Assembly (NCBI RefSeq): GCF_022458985.1
Contig: NC_061781.1
Span: 18,011,001 to 18,075,000 of the forward strand
DNA from: Mugil cephalus
Taxonomy: Eukaryota; Chordata; Actinopteri; Mugiliformes; Mugilidae
Direction: 5' to 3'
DNA length: 64,000 bases
Shown here one piece after another: positions 13,560-24,480 of this stretch. The position numbers were made by a program, and so were the translations under genes. The notes below the pieces were generated by a model. It ran no database searches. It had not been told where the DNA came from and worked only from the letters and a program-made list of their open reading frames with translations. Each line of letters opens with the position of its first letter. The first letter of the stretch is position 1.

Positions 13560-13860
13560 AGTGCCTGTGGGCGGGGGTGGGTGGGTGGGTGGGGGAGGCC
13601 GGAGGTGGAGGTGGTGGCGGCGGTGGTGGAGGAGGGGGTGGGGGTGGGCATGAGCGAGCTTCTCCGACTGACACGAACCAATGTGGTGGTAGCTGGGTGA
13701 TGTTTGTTAATACACACTGAGGGTTAATCCTGTGCACACTGTACCTGCTCAGGACTCTGTATGTTTGTCTGTCTTGAGAGCTGTTGCTAGGATGTGCCCC
13801 CCCCCCCCCCCCCCCCCCCCCTCTTCCTCCTCCTCCTCCACCTCCCCCCTCCTCCCCAAC
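13560..13860 (+). repeat. G-rich tract followed by C/CT-rich tract in pou2f1 3'UTR
   Basis: 13,569-13,648 is almost pure G/GGT, with at least five GGG runs (G-quadruplex potential on the mRNA strand). 13,797-13,857 is a 25-C run followed by CCT repeats. The two tracts are about 150 nt apart and roughly complementary, so the transcript could fold into a long hairpin. Open frames across it (poly-Pro or poly-Gly) are low-complexity artefacts. Confidence 0.7.
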
Positions 13861-14880
13861 ATCACCACCGTTTCTCTCAAGGGCTGTGGTGAAAATGCTG
13901 TTCCTGCCTCTCACAGTGCGTCTGTCTCCTCCTCCTCCTCCTCCTCATCTGTACACTGTAGTCCCAGGACATGACATCCTGCGGCCGTTAAAACTCACTG
14001 CTGTGTCCTCCTCCTCCTCCCCCCTCCTCCTCTGACATCGTCTCTTCACTACAGACTCTTGATCAGCTGTGACACTATGCATCACGGTCCTCCTCTCTGC
14101 ATGGACTGTGTCCCTCCGGCTCAGACCTCTGGCCGTCGGGCTTCAGTGACACTTTGTTTAATGCTTTACTCCGAGTGAGGTTGTAGGGACCTCGCAAAGC
14201 GCTATCCCAAAGCAAAAATCCAAATATTTAACTTTTGACAAATGCAGATACCAAAGATATCTCTCTGTCCTGTGTGTCTCTCGTCTGTTATATATATTTT
14301 TTTCTCTCTCTCTCTCTCCCTTCCACCCTGCAGCATGTGTATTAAGAGACAAACCCAGCACTGGCTTTAGTCCTAGCCTCAGTAATTCCAAAGCTTAGAT
14401 GTATATTTTGGTATATTTCTGAGAAAAACCTAGCGTCTGTTTTCTCATTTATCGTAATCTCCTTTTTCTGTCACAGCATGGAACTAATTGCAGAACTGTC
14501 TTACTCTTGGTAGGTTTAAGATATAGTATTTTTGTATGTTTTTGGGTGTGTCGTGTGTGTGATTTATCAGTTCACAGCCCAAGTGACCATGGCTTTCATC
14601 CAGAGAAAAAAAAAAACAAAGAAAAGGAAAAAAAAAATAATAATATTAACAAAAAGCCAACCGTGTACATATTATGTCTGTGTATCTCAAGAAATGCATT
14701 TCTGTAAAACATTTCACGTTGGAAGCTTGGGCTCATCTAAAGGAATGTGTCCCTGTTTTATCTCCCTTTTTTTCTTATTCTGCAGACTGATATTATTTGA
14801 CTTTCCAGGACTCGAATGTAAAGAGTTTTGGTTTCCATCGTGGAATACAACACTGAGGGAGACTGCTCCGATCTGACTAC

Positions 14881-14933
14881 ATATAATAATAATATTATTA
14901 ATAATAATAATAATAATACTGATAATAATAATT
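14881..14933. repeat. (AAT)n microsatellite
   Basis: Imperfect AAT trinucleotide tract near the end of the pou2f1 3'UTR. Confidence 0.85.
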
Positions 14934-15137
14934 AAAAAAATCAAAAAAGAAAAAAAAAAACATGGCCTCCAGTCATGGCGGCATAGAACTGAAAGATTGT
15001 GTAGGAGTTTAAGTATGTGAATCAGGATACATAGTAGATTTTAATGCATTTGTCTGCTGTATTTTCGTTTGTTTTTTATACACATATAAAGATAATCTTT
15101 TACTGTAAATGTACAGTTCTCTTTTGTTGTAAACATC

Positions 15138-15143
15138 ATTAAA
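15138..15143 (+). terminator. Poly(A) signal ATTAAA, likely pou2f1 3' end
   Basis: ATTAAA followed about 30 nt later by a GT/T-rich downstream element. The next gene on the right (cd247) is on the opposite strand, so the two genes converge here. Confidence 0.5.
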
Positions 15144-15170
15144 CCATTTTCCAAGTGTTTTGACAATGTG

Positions 15171-16261
15171 CTTTGTCTTTAATTGGGATTCAGTGAACAC
15201 AAAGGGTTTTATTATGACGAGTCGTCACCACCGAAACATTCCTCCAGCTTAATGCATGATACAATGTATCGTTTGTTGAAACGGATAAAACTACAGACTA
15301 CGGGTCCGAAGGTTTAAGATTTAGCTCCTGGCTACCTGGGACTCGTGCGTAGAGAAGCAGGCTCTGAAAGGGGCCCTTGATTCGAATCCCTGTTTTCACT
15401 TCCCTTTAGCTTGCTCCTTTCTGGAAACCTACACTCAACAGCCAAAACATTAAAACCCACCAGCTGGGGACGTCGTTAATATTGATTATGATGATGTCGT
15501 CCTGGGAAACCTGCGTCTGTACCACCTGAACATTGTGGCACAAATCCATGGCTACAACAACTCATGCTCCTTATATCCCAGTACCTTACAGCTTGTTATC
15601 CAGGTAAACAACACAAACACACAACACACAGTCAGTGATGCTTTCATCAAATAACTTGACCTACTTTTTGTTCTTACACATGTTCATTTGTTGCCTGATA
15701 TATCCCACCAAGAGATGGGCGTCATTCATTTATGATTATGACCAGTTGGTCATGATGTTACGTCTGATTGATGCAAATCCTTGAACACACGTGCATATTT
15801 GGTCAATCGAGCAGATAAAACATTATTATTTTTTTCAAGAAAATAATTTGCAGCATATGTGATCATTTACAAACTTGAAGCAGTTAGCATAAAGGGCCTC
15901 AATTTACAAAAAAAAAAAAAGGAAAGCAAATGTGGAAAATATTTCCATGAAAAACGTTTCATTTAGCCTGGCCGTTTGAGTTCATTTAAGTTACTGATTA
16001 TTTAAAATCACTTAATCTATATATATATATAAAAAAATCTCAAAACAGCTCTTCACAAATAAAATAAAATGAAGCCAAAATATCCTTTCATAACAACAGT
16101 GAAAAACTCTTACATGTGTCGTTTACAACCACGGAAAAGTGAAAAAGAGGAACCGAAACCACAGAAAGTACCGAATGTACCGAATGTTGTGCTTAATAGA
16201 TGAAACCTTCGACTGCACGACATCAGTTTGTCATGTGAGCAACGCTGACATGCGGGGGACA
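15171..16261. other. Convergent pou2f1-cd247 interval, including degraded DNA transposon
   Basis: Downstream of both genes; it presumably holds the cd247 3'UTR (minus strand), but I see no clear AATAAA on that strand. 15,425-15,790 is a decayed copy of a common teleost DNA-transposon-derived repeat. Its left end reads acagccaaaacattaaaaccc, it contains ttgcctgatatatcccacca, and its right end reads ggtcatgatgttacgtctga. These resemble the ends of the element at 19,743-20,790. Confidence 0.5.
15425..15790. mobile_element. Decayed Tc1-like non-autonomous element copy
   Basis: The left end (acattaaaaccc) and right end (ggtcatgatgttacgtctga) are imperfect inverted counterparts. The inner phrase ttgcctgatatatcccacc is typical of this fish repeat family. 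It is too short and mutated to encode a transposase. Confidence 0.45.
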
Positions 16262-17935
16262 TCAGCGGGGGGACAGAGGTGGAGGTGGAAATGCAGTCGC
16301 AGCCGAGGTGCTCGGAGTCACAGACTCATAGGTGTCCATTTCCCTCCCCTGGGCTTGGTTTGACTTTAGAGAGGAGACACAAAGTTGGAGCTCACGGGTC
16401 ACAGGTCACAGGTAAGGTGCCAGTTCAAAGGTAAAAAAAAATAAAGTTTGAAATGTAAACATATATTTGTTTTGCTGTTCCTGGATGTTATGGGAATGCA
16501 AGGTGCAGTACACGCACGGACGCTAGGGGCAGTGGAGAGTGAAAGTCCACAGTTGTCCACATTTTTAAAGCGTCTGAGCAAATAGACTTGGAGGAACAGC
16601 AGGTGAGGGATTCGTCGCATTTTCTAAACTCATTTAAAATCTTAAAATATAAATAAATAATGTGGGCAAGTGGTTTGACTTAATTCGCTAATTAATCCAT
16701 TAATCATTACAAAAATATATATAATAAAAGATCTCAGATGTGCTCTCTACTTGTGTTTTCTGTTAAACTCTTATCTTAGCGAGTATATTTAGAGTTGCTC
16801 ACACAAATGCATGTATAGTGTATCTCTAGTCACTGAGACAACAGAGCTCATTGTGGATCTTATTAGTGAAGTTCACAGTCAAATTTTAAATGACTTAAGT
16901 GTCACACAGAGAAGTAAAATAAGTTTAATATGATTTAAGTTTTGTGTGTGTGTGTGTGTCAATGAATAAATTGTCTTACCCGAGACCTCTTTTTCTTTCC
17001 ACCCTTTTTCTAGAAATGAAAACAAGCATAATGAGTATCAAGGTTGACAATGTGAACCTTATTACAAGGTCTATCAGTGGATGAGGACGTACCCTTCCTC
17101 TGGACGTTTCAAGCACCTGGTAAGCATCATCATCCCCTGGTCTCTCAAGCTCCTTTAAAGAAGAAAGAAACAAAACGGATGAATGAATATGCAACAAAAT
17201 AGTTAATCTGGTCATTAAAGAGTGTGTTAAAGAGAGTTGTCCTTACCTGGTAAATGCCTCCAATATCATCCTGTGAACCCAACGAGAAAAACACACTTTA
17301 TTTAATTACATGTATTTAATAATATATCAAACAGCTGCGACTGTCAGACATAAAGACACCGAAGAGATGAGACTTACGGGTTGATCAATGGTGAAACGGA
17401 CGGAAAACTACAGTGAGAGAGAAAAGAAGGAAAAGATCAACAATCTACCAGGATGTCTGGGAAGGTTCTCAGTCATCCAGGTCATGGTGCATCCAAACAA
17501 ACTTCTTTAAAGAAAAAGTTCTTTAGTTTAAAGGCTGAGCATTTAGTCTCACTATAAGAGAAGGACAAATGCATCATCACAAATGGTATGAAATATAATT
17601 AAAGACTTTTTAAAGAATTTCTTAAAATTCCCACTCAACTTATCAATTAAGACTTCACTTAGTTATTGACAAATCGATATTCAAAAGCCTCCAAAGTGTA
17701 AATGAGAAGAAAGCTACGTAAATGGGTTCAGTTGATTACATTCAGACTCGTGTTTCACCTTCTCTCTGAAGAACAACGCCGTGGCAACGATGCAGTAAAG
17801 CATCAGAAAGGCATCCAGGAAGTAGCAGACCACCGGCCCAGTGAAAAAACCTGCGTGAGAGACACAAGCATTGAGCTATTGTGACTTGTTGACTGCAGCT
17901 GTGAAACCTTCCATTTCTCACATTTAAGAGACAAA

Positions 17936-17971
<36 letters not shown>

Positions 17972-20900
17972 CATTATTATTATTATTATTTTTGAGCAGC
18001 ACCTTTATTTTAATGGCGAAACACACGGAACACTAGTGAAAACCACCCTGAACTAAACCTTAGCTTCATGAAGGAGTTAAAATAATCACTGGTTCAACCA
18101 TGTTTTCATCGTGGAGGCTGTAGTTTGTATTGACACTGGCAGACACATCTGTGTCTCTATAATTATGATATTTTATTTTAAAACACTTTTGTGTTTAATT
18201 CATTAAAAGTGAAGAGAACAACAAACTGCATCCCCTAGAATTTAGTTGCCATCGTTCTTAAGCTGTTTACAACATTACAACAGCCGTGAATGAGGATTTA
18301 GTGCAGGATTGTTATAATATAATGAAGCAAGAGAGTGTACACCGATACGGCATATTATTATGACCACCTTCCTAATATTGTCTAGGTCTCCCTTGTGCCT
18401 CCACAAGAGTTGTTCTTCTGACCAGACTGATTTGGTCTTGGGTCTAGTTCTAGAGGACAGATCTATTAGACGTATTCTTCTTATCATTTCTCAAGGAAGT
18501 CATCAGCTTCCTTTACCGACCGCTGCGTCAAAGACTTTTTCTGAAGCAGGACCACTTCCTTGCATTTAAAGATAATGAAGCAACCGCTTTAAATTAAACT
18601 GCCGCTTCTTCAGACGACTTTTTCTCACCCAGTTTTAATTCCAGCTGCTTCTGCTTCACTCATTGAGTTTTGTTTGTTCGGTTTACATATTACGTAGCTG
18701 TAATTCTCCGAAATCCCTTCAAAAATAAATAAGTAAATAAGTTTGTTATTTTGTTTCTGTCTGGTGCAGCATGCAAACATCTCACTGGAATGATTTTAAG
18801 TATTGCAAGAGAAATGTTTGTGAAACTAGATCGTGAGATGTTCTGGGTTCTCTGACACACAGATGCGGAAGATATAAGCCAAAGATAAATATTCTAATGA
18901 AACGTTGAGATATGTTTTGTATTTGTAATGCATGCAAAAAAAAAAAAAAAAATGCTTGCGAGACAATTTTGAGAATTGAAAATGATGAACGATAATACCA
19001 GACATGATGTACGCATGCAGCGGAATTACATGGATGAAAAGGTCAGTTTAGATTTTACATTCACGCATTAAAATAAAAAAAGTGAAATGATTTAAGGTGC
19101 TTTACCTCTGACCCTAAAACAACACTTTTACGTGTGAGTCTGCGACAGATCTCGCACAACACGGGATGGAAAATTGAGTAAGACCCCTGAAAGAGGAAAT
19201 AAGAAACTACATATCTGCACTTCAGTAGATTGAGTCTTCCTGTCAGGGTGAAGGGCTGCTCTGGGGTTTAGGCTGAGGCTCATTCATCTCAGTGTGCGGT
19301 TGGAACACAAGCCGTGTTGTGAGAACGTAGCCAAGAGGTGGTGATTCACCGAGGCAGCAACGGCCTCATCAAGCCTCGATCATCTGAAGTTGATACAGGA
19401 TGCATCATTTGTTCGCGTCCTGGGCTATTTTTAAACTTCTAAAGGGAGGATTGTGAAATTGCCACCGAGTCAATGAATGGTTAAGATGAGTAAGATGCTG
19501 CAGCAACTCTGGAGCTCATCTTTTTTTTTGTTTGTTTGCTTTTTTGTCAATCGTCAAGTACATCAACTTTCATTCAGTAGGTTTTTAACACAACAAACTC
19601 ATTTAGATAAGATTATCCACGTCGCTCATGTCTGAGAGATCATCTTAGATTAAAGGCGAACTCAACTGCACACGATTGTAGTCGTTGACACTTCCACAAC
19701 ATGTTAAACAACCCATACAGAGGTGTGAAATACCGGCTATACTACACTGATCAGCCACAACATTAAAACCACAGACGGAAGAAGTAAATTGATCACCCTG
19801 TGAAAAATCAGTGTTTTCTGCTGGGAAACTTTTGGATTTCATGAATTCATGTGGATGCTACTAGTACATGTAGCACCCAACTAGACCACCTAGCACCTAG
19901 CACCTAGCACCTCCACCACTATAGCAATGACACTCCTGTTTGGCAGCAGCCACCCCCAGCAGGATGCACCCAGACACAGGCAGGTTTAGGAACAACTCAT
20001 TATCTAAGAAGGTAGAACTCATAGGACCCAAAGGCCCCCCCACTAATAGGGTGGCCGGACGTCCTCCTTTTGAGACCTTAAAATGTTTACGGGATTTTGT
20101 CCGACTTGAACCTCAAACATGTTTACATCGAATTTGTTTCTCTGTGTGGTTCACAAACTAGTGGTTCACACCCGCCCCTACTCGGTTCTATTTGTTTTGC
20201 ACTGAGTAAGAGTGAGCTGGGGCAGTGGTGAACTTTCGGATTGCACAGTCTGACTGTCAAGATGCCATCACTGTTCAATAGCCTTGTCTTTAAACATTTA
20301 ATTGTTCAGCACGTCAACAGCTCAGGCTTTCTTGTTTACCACAGGATGTGCCCACACTGCAAAAGAGCCAAGAAAGCAAAAGATCCTTGTGTGAAAGAAA
20401 TTCATCTCATGTTTTGTTCAGAGACGAGAACTTTGTGCTCATTTTAAAGATTTATTTGTCAAGCAAAAAAGCTTAACCCATTGGCAGATTTTTTGACTGA
20501 ATGTGAGAATATTTTGCTTCTTTCTAGTAATGCTGTGTTTTGCAGTGCAGCATCTCATCTGCAAGTGTAAGTTCACGGACAAATTAAAAATTTTCCGCGT
20601 TTTCGTCCTGGTCGGGATCCATTTGAAGCCAAGCAGCCGACTTCCAAACGATGCGCTTGCATGTCAGTGGCAAAGTCTGGTCACCCCGTCCACTAACAAC
20701 ATCACCACAGGACGCCTTCAGAAAGGCCCATGTCCATTCTCTGATGAGTCGGAGGAAGGTGGTCATAATGTTATGCCTGATCAGTTTAGATACAGAGTAA
20801 ACATTATCTTCAGCAGAAGAAGAAGCTGTTTGAAGTTGCGCAATGAATTTCTGTTGCTGAAAGAATTCAAACTCCACAGACAGTGGAAATGTTTTATGGT

Positions 20901-22635
20901 GTCCGTCGTAGCTGAAAGTGGCTTGTGTCTCAACATTCACAGTTTGAGCACTGACCTGAGTACAGGACGACTCACTGATCGATTTCCCCCCAGTTTGACG
21001 ACCATTTTAAAGTGTCGGTGTCACAAGAACTGGAAACGTGAAACACAATAGTTTCTTGCTTTGTGATGAGCAAAACGTTGCTCCTGTTCCTTTACAAGTA
21101 AATCTCTCAGAGGGTTACCGAGGGTCGTCTTTCAGACATTAGAAGTCACAAGCTGTAATAACGCCGGTATCTTTCTTAAAGCGTTCCCTACATCGTGAGC
21201 GTCAATCAGCTCCATTATACATCTTGTTATTTAGAGGAGCCCCGACGTTATCAACAGCTCTGAATGTGTCTTACACGACCTAACGATTCATTTAATATCT
21301 AATGAGTGTGTTCTAAGTTTGGAGAAATGGTCGTTTTTAATGTCTGTCTGTTTGCTGCAGGGTTTCTATTTACTTCTCTTTCATTAAAAAAAAAAAAAAA
21401 AAAATCAATAAAACAAGTCATTTGCCCGGGGTATTCACGGTTTTGCGCACAGCTGAATAACTTCAGGCCTCGCCCTTGTTGTCGGACACTAAACCGCACG
21501 TTAAAAAAATAAATAAATAAGTTAGATTAAATCTTGATTTACTGAATGATAATTAGTGACAAAGTCATTATGATGAACACAACATCATCAGTATGATAGA
21601 AAACAGTTGTGGGGTTGAATGTAAAAAAGTAAATATATCAGTATGTTGATGGCAACAGCTCTCCTTTACATTACTGTAACTGCAGAAACTGAATATATAT
21701 ATTTATATATATATAAAATCACCCTAAAGTAAAGCACACGGAGGGAAATTATTTATTCATGCTTTCTTTCTTGAATCCCTTCATCACGATAAATTGGCCC
21801 GAGACACATGACGGCACTTGAAAGCGTTTTTTGATCATTTTGAAAAATCTCTTTTCACCCTCTTCAAACTGTGACATGAAAGAGAAAGTTATGGAGATGT
21901 CATATGCATACAAAAGTCTTCCCCGGGTTAAAATTTTAAATAAAAAAACCCACCGTGAATGTGTACTTTGTCATACAGTCAACCACACATCAAACAACAG
22001 GTTAAAAAAATAAATAAATTACCCACTTTTCTTTGTAATATGTGAAGAAATGAGAAGGTTTATTTCATTCATCAGATTTTTATTTAAGGTTCATCTTTAA
22101 AGCTGCGTTTCCTGTCGTCTAACATAGGCTGTAGCTATTTTTAGAATAAGAAATGGAAAATGCTGCCACTGTATGTTGTATTTAAATTTTCTTTTACGTG
22201 AAACAGAACCGTGAACTACTTTTTCCATAATAATATGCAGATGGAGAAAATGTCTCAGTATCTTATCGTGCTGTGACTCTTATGCAGAGATGACAAATTT
22301 ATTGATGCATTTAAATATGTATCTTGCGAAAGCAGTTGTGAAATACGTCTTCAGATCCTGTGCTTTGAAATATGCAGTAATAAAACTGACTAGTACTGAA
22401 GTATGTGAATAAATGTACTTTTTTTTGTATTAGGGTGTCAACACAACACAGTTTAGTTCTCTTACACAGAGGCCTTTTTAATATCTGCCAGATGACGTTT
22501 GTCTGTCACAAGTCTATAAAAGCTCAGTAAAGTCAATTAGAAAATATCTGTTTTGTATTTGTGTCACTTACCTTCACAAGAAACAGGCACCACGAGCACA
22601 AACAGCACAAACACACCTGCCCTCGGTGTGTCCAT
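16262..22635 (-). CDS. cd247: CD3-zeta chain (CD247), short form with one complete ITAM
   Basis: Signalling chain of the T-cell receptor complex. Exons in order: 22635-22572, 17850-17759, 17407-17378, 17270-17247, 17152-17093, 17009-16980, 16363-16262. All splice sites are GT-AG and phases agree; 133 aa. Exon 1 is a signal peptide (starts MDTPRAGVFVLF). Exon 2 is a very short ectodomain and a membrane segment with the family signature VCYFLD: Cys30 for dimerisation and Asp34 for assembly. Exons 4-5 form one ITAM, Tyr69-Gln-Glu-Leu, eight residues, Tyr81-Gln-Val-Leu, followed by SRGR as in mammalian CD3-zeta ITAM1. Exon 6 is basic (KKGGKKKRSR). Exon 7 holds DTYESV and ends PPPPLSPR, recalling the mammalian DTYDAL...ALPPR tail. 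Human CD247 is 164 aa with three ITAMs; ITAM2 and the first Tyr of ITAM3 are absent here. Fcer1g is the alternative, but the exon layout and position beside pou2f1 favour cd247. Confidence 0.88.
17455..17520 (+). repeat. Family A dispersed repeat, copy 2 (cd247 intron 2)
   Basis: Contains gaaggttctcagtcatccag, shared with 60,978-61,087 and, more weakly, with 59,452-59,565. It is a short fragment. Confidence 0.5.
17936..17991. repeat. (ATT)n microsatellite in cd247 intron 1
   Basis: ATT trinucleotides with one interruption (atc), immediately upstream (gene sense) of the transmembrane exon. Confidence 0.9.
19743..20790. mobile_element. Degraded Tc1-like element with imperfect terminal inverted repeats
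   Basis: The left end reads cactgatcagccacaacatt. The right end, reverse-complemented, reads actgatcaggcataacatta. Each end continues into an aaaccac/gaccacc block, and both lie next to TA. Internal pieces (tttggcagcagccacccccagcaggatgcaccc) look like a decayed transposase region. The middle is scrambled, with a small heptamer array (cctagca) near 19,890-19,910. It lies in cd247 intron 1, and no intact transposase remains. Confidence 0.55.
20791..22571. other. cd247 intron 1, 5' portion, no further gene seen
   Basis: AT-rich sequence with short A/T runs and ta-rich patches. Open frames are short and lack recognisable domains. Nothing else supportable was seen. Confidence 0.5.
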
Positions 22636-23229
22636 GTCTCTCCCTTTGTCTCTGTCTGTGAAAAAAAAAACTTTCTAGCTCTCTTTCTCCCCTAGTTGCT
22701 TCTCGTTGACTCGCTTTTGTTTCCGATGACTCTGATCAGAGGAAGTGGCTGAACTCACAGCGTGCCAATGGACTGTTTGTGTGTACTTCAAAGCATCGCG
22801 CAGCCTTCAACACCCACTGCAGGTCTCTCTGGTTGTGTGTTATTCAACTGCTCTCTAGGCTGATTTTAACGTTGCTGATGGGCTCATCTGCTAGTCATCG
22901 TCATCATATTACTAGCAGAATAACACCTTTTTTTTTTAATGCGATCATATTGTCTCTAACAGACCTAAACTTCCATATGGTGGTGAAATAACAGGTGGGT
23001 TCACGTCTAGATGTAAACTATTAGAGGCTGAAGAGGGGATAACACAGTTTAGTATTCAGCTGGATCAAGTAATAAATGGTTTGTAACACCTTGTAACACA
23101 ATATAATGTCAGTCTAAGAACATATGAGATGAAATTAGGATGTTTTGGGGAATATCTGCTGTGTTGGTAGCAACAAACTGCGCATTTTATTAAACACTGT
23201 ATAGCCATGTTATACTGTATAAATGTTTC

Positions 23230-24480
23230 ATTAATTAATTAATTAATTTTACACCTTCAGAGCCACCAAAGCTGGCAAAATAAATCATTACATGATTGTT
23301 TTGACCTCTCCTGAAAGAAACATGGGATTCCATTGACGTACATGCTGAAAAGAAAAGGACCAAGCACAGAGCCCTGTGGCACACCGACACTGTGACTGAG
23401 GGTGGGGGGTGAAACACCAGTGATCTGTACACACTCAGTACGTTTACATGCACATTAAAAAATACTTTTGCCTTAATCACACTTTAACGAAGCAATTTAA
23501 GTGCACATAAACATGTTACTCCGACTAAAATCTGAGTTCTCCTTATCCGATTAAAACACCCAGATAACGCATTGGAAATCGATTTTCCCCGGCATGTGTA
23601 TACATTAATCGGACTTTAACTAGACAACACTTATGCACATGCTCAACAACCACTGCACTGGCGTATGACCCCAGAACAAAAACATCCAAGAAACAGCAGT
23701 CGCAGAAGAAGAAGGTAAACAGAGTCGGTAGAAGCACCTCTTGAGGGATAGCGCCATCTTATGTGCTCCATAAGTATTGCACACATTACATATGCGATTA
23801 AAAACCTGTACTATTACCCATCTTGTTGTTGTTTGAAATATCAGTCTGCCGCATGAACGACTCCACTTGTTTTTTTTTATATGATATAATAGATCAACTG
23901 GAAAGGGGGCCGTATTAACCCGCTGACAAGACATATGTCGCCCCCTAGTGTGGTGGAGGAGGACGTGTTCTTGTCAGTTATTCAATTTTCTCTGTTGCAT
24001 GTAAACTGGGACAAGAACCACATTCAGAAAGTTGAATTTTGAGCATAGGTCCATTAAGCTGTGCATGTAAACGTACTGACATAGGATTTGAACCAACATA
24101 CAGTGTCAGGAGAGAAATTAAATTTAGACAACTTTATGACTAATGTGCAATGATCTACTGTATCGAAGGCTTTATTTAGGAGCCTGGGATAAACACTGCT
24201 CCGACCACTCCCAGAATCAGATTCAGATTCTGATTCTGTAGCAGTCGAGCTCCAGGCTCTAAAGTCAACCTGCGTGAGGTGGATTCTGAAGGGGCTGCTG
24301 TTGAGGGGAGCAATAAGTTGCTACACACCTCTCAACTATTAGAGAGGATGTCGACGATGCTAATTGGCCTATATTTATTAACAAGGGCTCTAACATCTGC
24401 CTTAAAGACAGGTGCAATTTTTATCTGGCTTCCAGACCCTAGGGAAAGCCGTCTGTTCAAAAGACAGATTAACTAACTCA
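23230..24480 (-). mobile_element. LINE reverse-transcriptase fragment, split by a MITE
   Basis: Minus-strand translation of 24,480-24,100 gives non-LTR reverse-transcriptase motifs: FPRVWKPDKIAPVFKAD, NKYRPISIVDILSN, then LNKAFDTVDH and WFKSYV. After the inserted element, 23,434-23,240 resumes with TECVQITG and the hallmark VGVPQGSVLGPFLFSMYVNG. Stops and frame changes make it a pseudogene. Both flanks read in the order expected for a single RT domain, so this was one LINE copy before the insertion. Confidence 0.75.
23435..24079 (+). mobile_element. MITE with perfect 20-bp terminal inverted repeats
   Basis: The left end TCAGTACGTTTACATGCACA (23,435-23,454) is the exact reverse complement of 24,060-24,079. 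The element is about 645 bp, non-coding, and inserted into the LINE RT fragment described above. No convincing target-site duplication is visible, so the superfamily is left open. A decayed inverted copy lies at 7,140-7,545. Confidence 0.8.

Larger units (their letters stand above)
8510..15170 (+). other. pou2f1: Probable long 3'UTR of pou2f1
   Basis: About 6.6 kb downstream of the stop codon without convincing coding sequence. It is T-rich, with many homopolymer runs, GT and CTT microsatellites, a 13-G run at 11,421-11,433, a G-rich tract (13,569-13,648) and a 25-C run (13,797-13,821). An ATTAAA poly(A) signal at 15,138-15,143 is followed by a GT/T-rich stretch (tgctttgtctttaattggg). Mammalian POU2F1 mRNAs are known for very long 3'UTRs, which supports treating the whole interval as transcribed. 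Earlier poly(A) sites are likely. Two Pumilio-type motifs (TGTACATA) occur at 8,886-8,893 and 14,664-14,671. The exact 3' end is inferred. Confidence 0.6.

Noticed and set aside
13490..14035. Several overlapping frames encoding poly-Pro, poly-Gly or poly-Ser peptides on both strands
   Set aside because: They are products of the G-rich and C/CCT-rich low-complexity tracts in the pou2f1 3'UTR, with no domain and no splice context.
15300..15400. tRNA-like B-box (gattcgaatccc) near 15,380
   Set aside because: No matching A-box, acceptor stem or cloverleaf could be arranged around it. It may be chance or a very old SINE.
16800..16860. Minus-strand peptide IHNEL in the last cd247 intron, reminiscent of an ITAM LYNEL
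   Set aside because: It lacks the tyrosine and the sequence around it does not encode a second YxxL. Splice sites are not convincing.
19880..19915. Short tandem cctagca heptamers that superficially resemble a repeat-spacer array
   Set aside because: There are no spacers and the context is eukaryotic. It is simple slippage within a transposon copy, not CRISPR.
20503..21051. A 182-codon open frame on the + strand
   Set aside because: It starts inside a decayed transposon, continues into cd247 intron 1, and shows no recognisable domain or codon pattern.
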